From NCBI GenBank assembly GCA_027083665.1, contig JALWNV010000028.1, positions 1 to 7,945 of the forward strand: a stretch of DNA of 7,945 nucleotides, given 5' to 3'. This document shows, in pieces, positions 7,148 through 7,945 of this stretch. The notes beneath the pieces were generated by a model that saw only the letters and a list, made by a program, of their open reading frames with translations, was not told the DNA's origin and made no database searches. The stretch's first letter is position 1. Every line of letters begins with the position of its first letter. The translations under genes were made by a program, and so were the position numbers. The stretch comes from Helicobacteraceae bacterium (GTDB lineage Bacteria > Campylobacterota > Campylobacteria > Campylobacterales > Sulfurimonadaceae).

Positions 7148-7282
7148 CCTATCCTCGATCTCAGCCGGCATTTTATCCATATCGTTGGCCTCGACACTTT
7201 GAAGATCGTTCCTGACGATCTCAGGCGGCTTCAGGCGCTCGCGTAGGTTGGTCTTTATAGCTCCCTCACGAAAAAATACCTT
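7136..7282 (-). pseudogene. Short 3' coding remnant of unknown identity
   Basis: The minus strand has an open frame of about 48 codons after an in-frame TGA (7285-7283), ending at TAA 7138-7136. It reads as a plausible charged, helical C-terminal tail, including TNLRERLKPPEIVRNDL and MPAEIEDRLKS. It has no credible start codon near its 5' end; the only in-frame ATGs are late (MDKMPAEI), so it is best seen as the end of a gene whose main body is gone. I do not recognise the protein. Its position beside another truncated foreign ORF suggests it belongs to the same mobile-element scar. Confidence 0.35.
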
Positions 7283-7311
7283 TCAGATAAATGATTTTCT
7301 TCTCTTCTCTT

Positions 7312-7340
7312 TTCCAACGAGGCATTTTGGATTGTTGGAA
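7312..7340. repeat. Inverted repeat upstream of the hydrolase promoter
   Basis: TTCCAAC (7312-7318) and GTTGGAA (7334-7340) are perfect inverted copies separated by 15 bp. Pairing can extend two more positions inward with one G-T. The right half overlaps the expected -35 region of the hydrolase promoter, so an operator is possible. No T-run follows on either strand, which argues against a terminator. A pyrimidine-rich TTCT/CTCTT tract (7294-7313) lies just before it. Confidence 0.4.
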
Positions 7341-7359
7341 TACAGGATTATGCTACAAT
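7332..7359 (+). promoter_or_regulatory. Extended -10 promoter of the alpha/beta hydrolase gene
   Basis: TGCTACAAT (7351-7359) is an extended -10 (TGnTACAAT). A poor -35 candidate, TTGTTG (7332-7337), is 16 bp upstream. The start would be near 7366, giving a leader of about 40 nt. Confidence 0.6.
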
Positions 7360-7405
7360 CAGAAAAAGGCATCCACGTCAAAAGTGCCGAATGGATGGAG
7401 TCATG

Positions 7406-7945
7406 ATGAAATGGATTGCAATAGTGGCTTTTGCCGCAATCACCCTCCTGTCGGATACGGTAAACAAAGACACCCTCGTACCGATATTCGTAGGGGATAT
7501 CCTGACCTTTGTCCCTGCGGCGAAACCGGCGGTTTACGGTCGGCCCGGTTCTCATCCCGTAATGCGTCATGATGAAGTGGACGCCAATATGACGACGGCG
7601 TACTGCCCTGCGGATATCCCCGACGGCAACAAGGTACCCGTTGTTTTCTTCGCATCCGGGTACGGTTCCGCCGACTCGAAAGATTATGAAACCCTTTTGA
7701 CCTTTATTGCCGGCCACGGATACTGCGTCATCTATGCCAAACATGCATGGGACAATGTTTTCGCCAATATGGACAAAATGCTCGATGCCGCCAACGGCAT
7801 ACTCCCCAAGCTGGACACGACGCGTATCGGGGTGATGGGGCATTCACTCGGCGGCGGGTACACCTTCAAAATCCTCGAGCACTATGCCGATATGGGATAC
7901 GGCGACAACGGCAGATTTATCATGGTACTGGAGGGGTATTATGCC
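7406..7945 (+). CDS. Secreted alpha/beta hydrolase (5' part, cut by window end)
   Basis: 180 codons are open to the window edge with no stop. Residues 1-18 (MKWIAIVAFAAITLLSDT) look like a Sec signal peptide, so the enzyme is probably exported to the periplasm or beyond. Residues 77-90 (VPVVFFASGYGSAD) fit the first core strand and oxyanion-hole loop of the alpha/beta hydrolase fold. RIGVMGHSLGGGYT (140-153) is the nucleophile elbow, with the catalytic Ser147 in GHSLGG. The Asp and His of the triad should lie beyond the window. The spacing resembles dienelactone-hydrolase or chlorophyllase/cutinase-like esterases; the substrate cannot be told. An ATG at 7403 is directly adjacent, but GGAG (7397-7400) gives better spacing (5 nt) to 7406. 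G+C returns to about 50%. It has its own promoter and is not part of the upstream remnants. Confidence 0.88.
   Translation, partial: MKWIAIVAFAAITLLSDTVNKDTLVPIFVGDILTFVPAAKPAVYGRPGSHPVMRHDEVDANMTTAYCPADIPDGNKVPVVFFASGYGSADSKDYETLLTFIAGHGYCVIYAKHAWDNVFANMDKMLDAANGILPKLDTTRIGVMGHSLGGGYTFKILEHYADMGYGDNGRFIMVLEGYYA

Noticed and set aside
7283..7843. Minus-strand 186-codon frame opposite the hydrolase
   Set aside because: The plus frame has a signal peptide, a GHSLGG elbow, a ribosome binding site and a promoter; the minus frame has no recognisable features.

Overview
The window looks like a chromosomal segment of a Campylobacterota (formerly Epsilonproteobacteria) bacterium with fairly high G+C. 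The main reason is the gene set and order: the end of yidD, then yidC, jag/khpB, mnmE and ruvX, followed by ilvC. The epsilon-type C-terminal extension on YidD and the -10 boxes without a clear -35 also fit. The genus cannot be fixed from the sequence alone; a higher-G+C member of the group is likely.

Bases 1-4538 form a housekeeping run on the + strand for membrane-protein insertion, RNA binding, tRNA modification and rRNA processing. The yidD stop is 3 nt from the yidC start, yidC and jag overlap by ATGA, and mnmE follows after a 99-bp purine-rich spacer. ruvX follows mnmE across a tandem heptanucleotide repeat (4102-4150) that supplies its ribosome binding site and affects the choice of start codon. 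A conserved-looking gene of unknown function (4510-5184, minus) converges on ruvX and overlaps it by 29 bp. It is divergent from ilvC (5355-6377, plus), and each of the two has a TACAAT-type -10 in the shared spacer. ilvC has a short hairpin in its leader and ends in a clear intrinsic terminator.

From about 6430 onward the window becomes accessory. A dyad-symmetric, operator-like site precedes the first 35 codons of a WYL-type transcriptional regulator, which breaks off at about 6660. The sequence then switches to AT-rich DNA (about 35% G+C by hand count) that encodes the C-terminal part of another protein, possibly a phage-associated nuclease-like domain, ending at 7033. On the opposite strand, immediately downstream, is the most unusual item: a TTGAAG-N17-TATAAT promoter whose predicted start falls at the edge of a 79-nt sequence (7032-7110) that can fold into a tRNA-like cloverleaf. 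It has a canonical TTCGAGT T-loop but an aberrant anticodon arm and no encoded CCA. A further minus-strand coding remnant lies at 7136-7282. The window ends in a secreted alpha/beta hydrolase (7406 to the edge) with its own extended -10 promoter and an upstream inverted repeat.

The left two thirds are ordinary core genes. The 6430-7400 stretch is a scar of gene remnants with a probable uncharacterised small structured RNA inside it.
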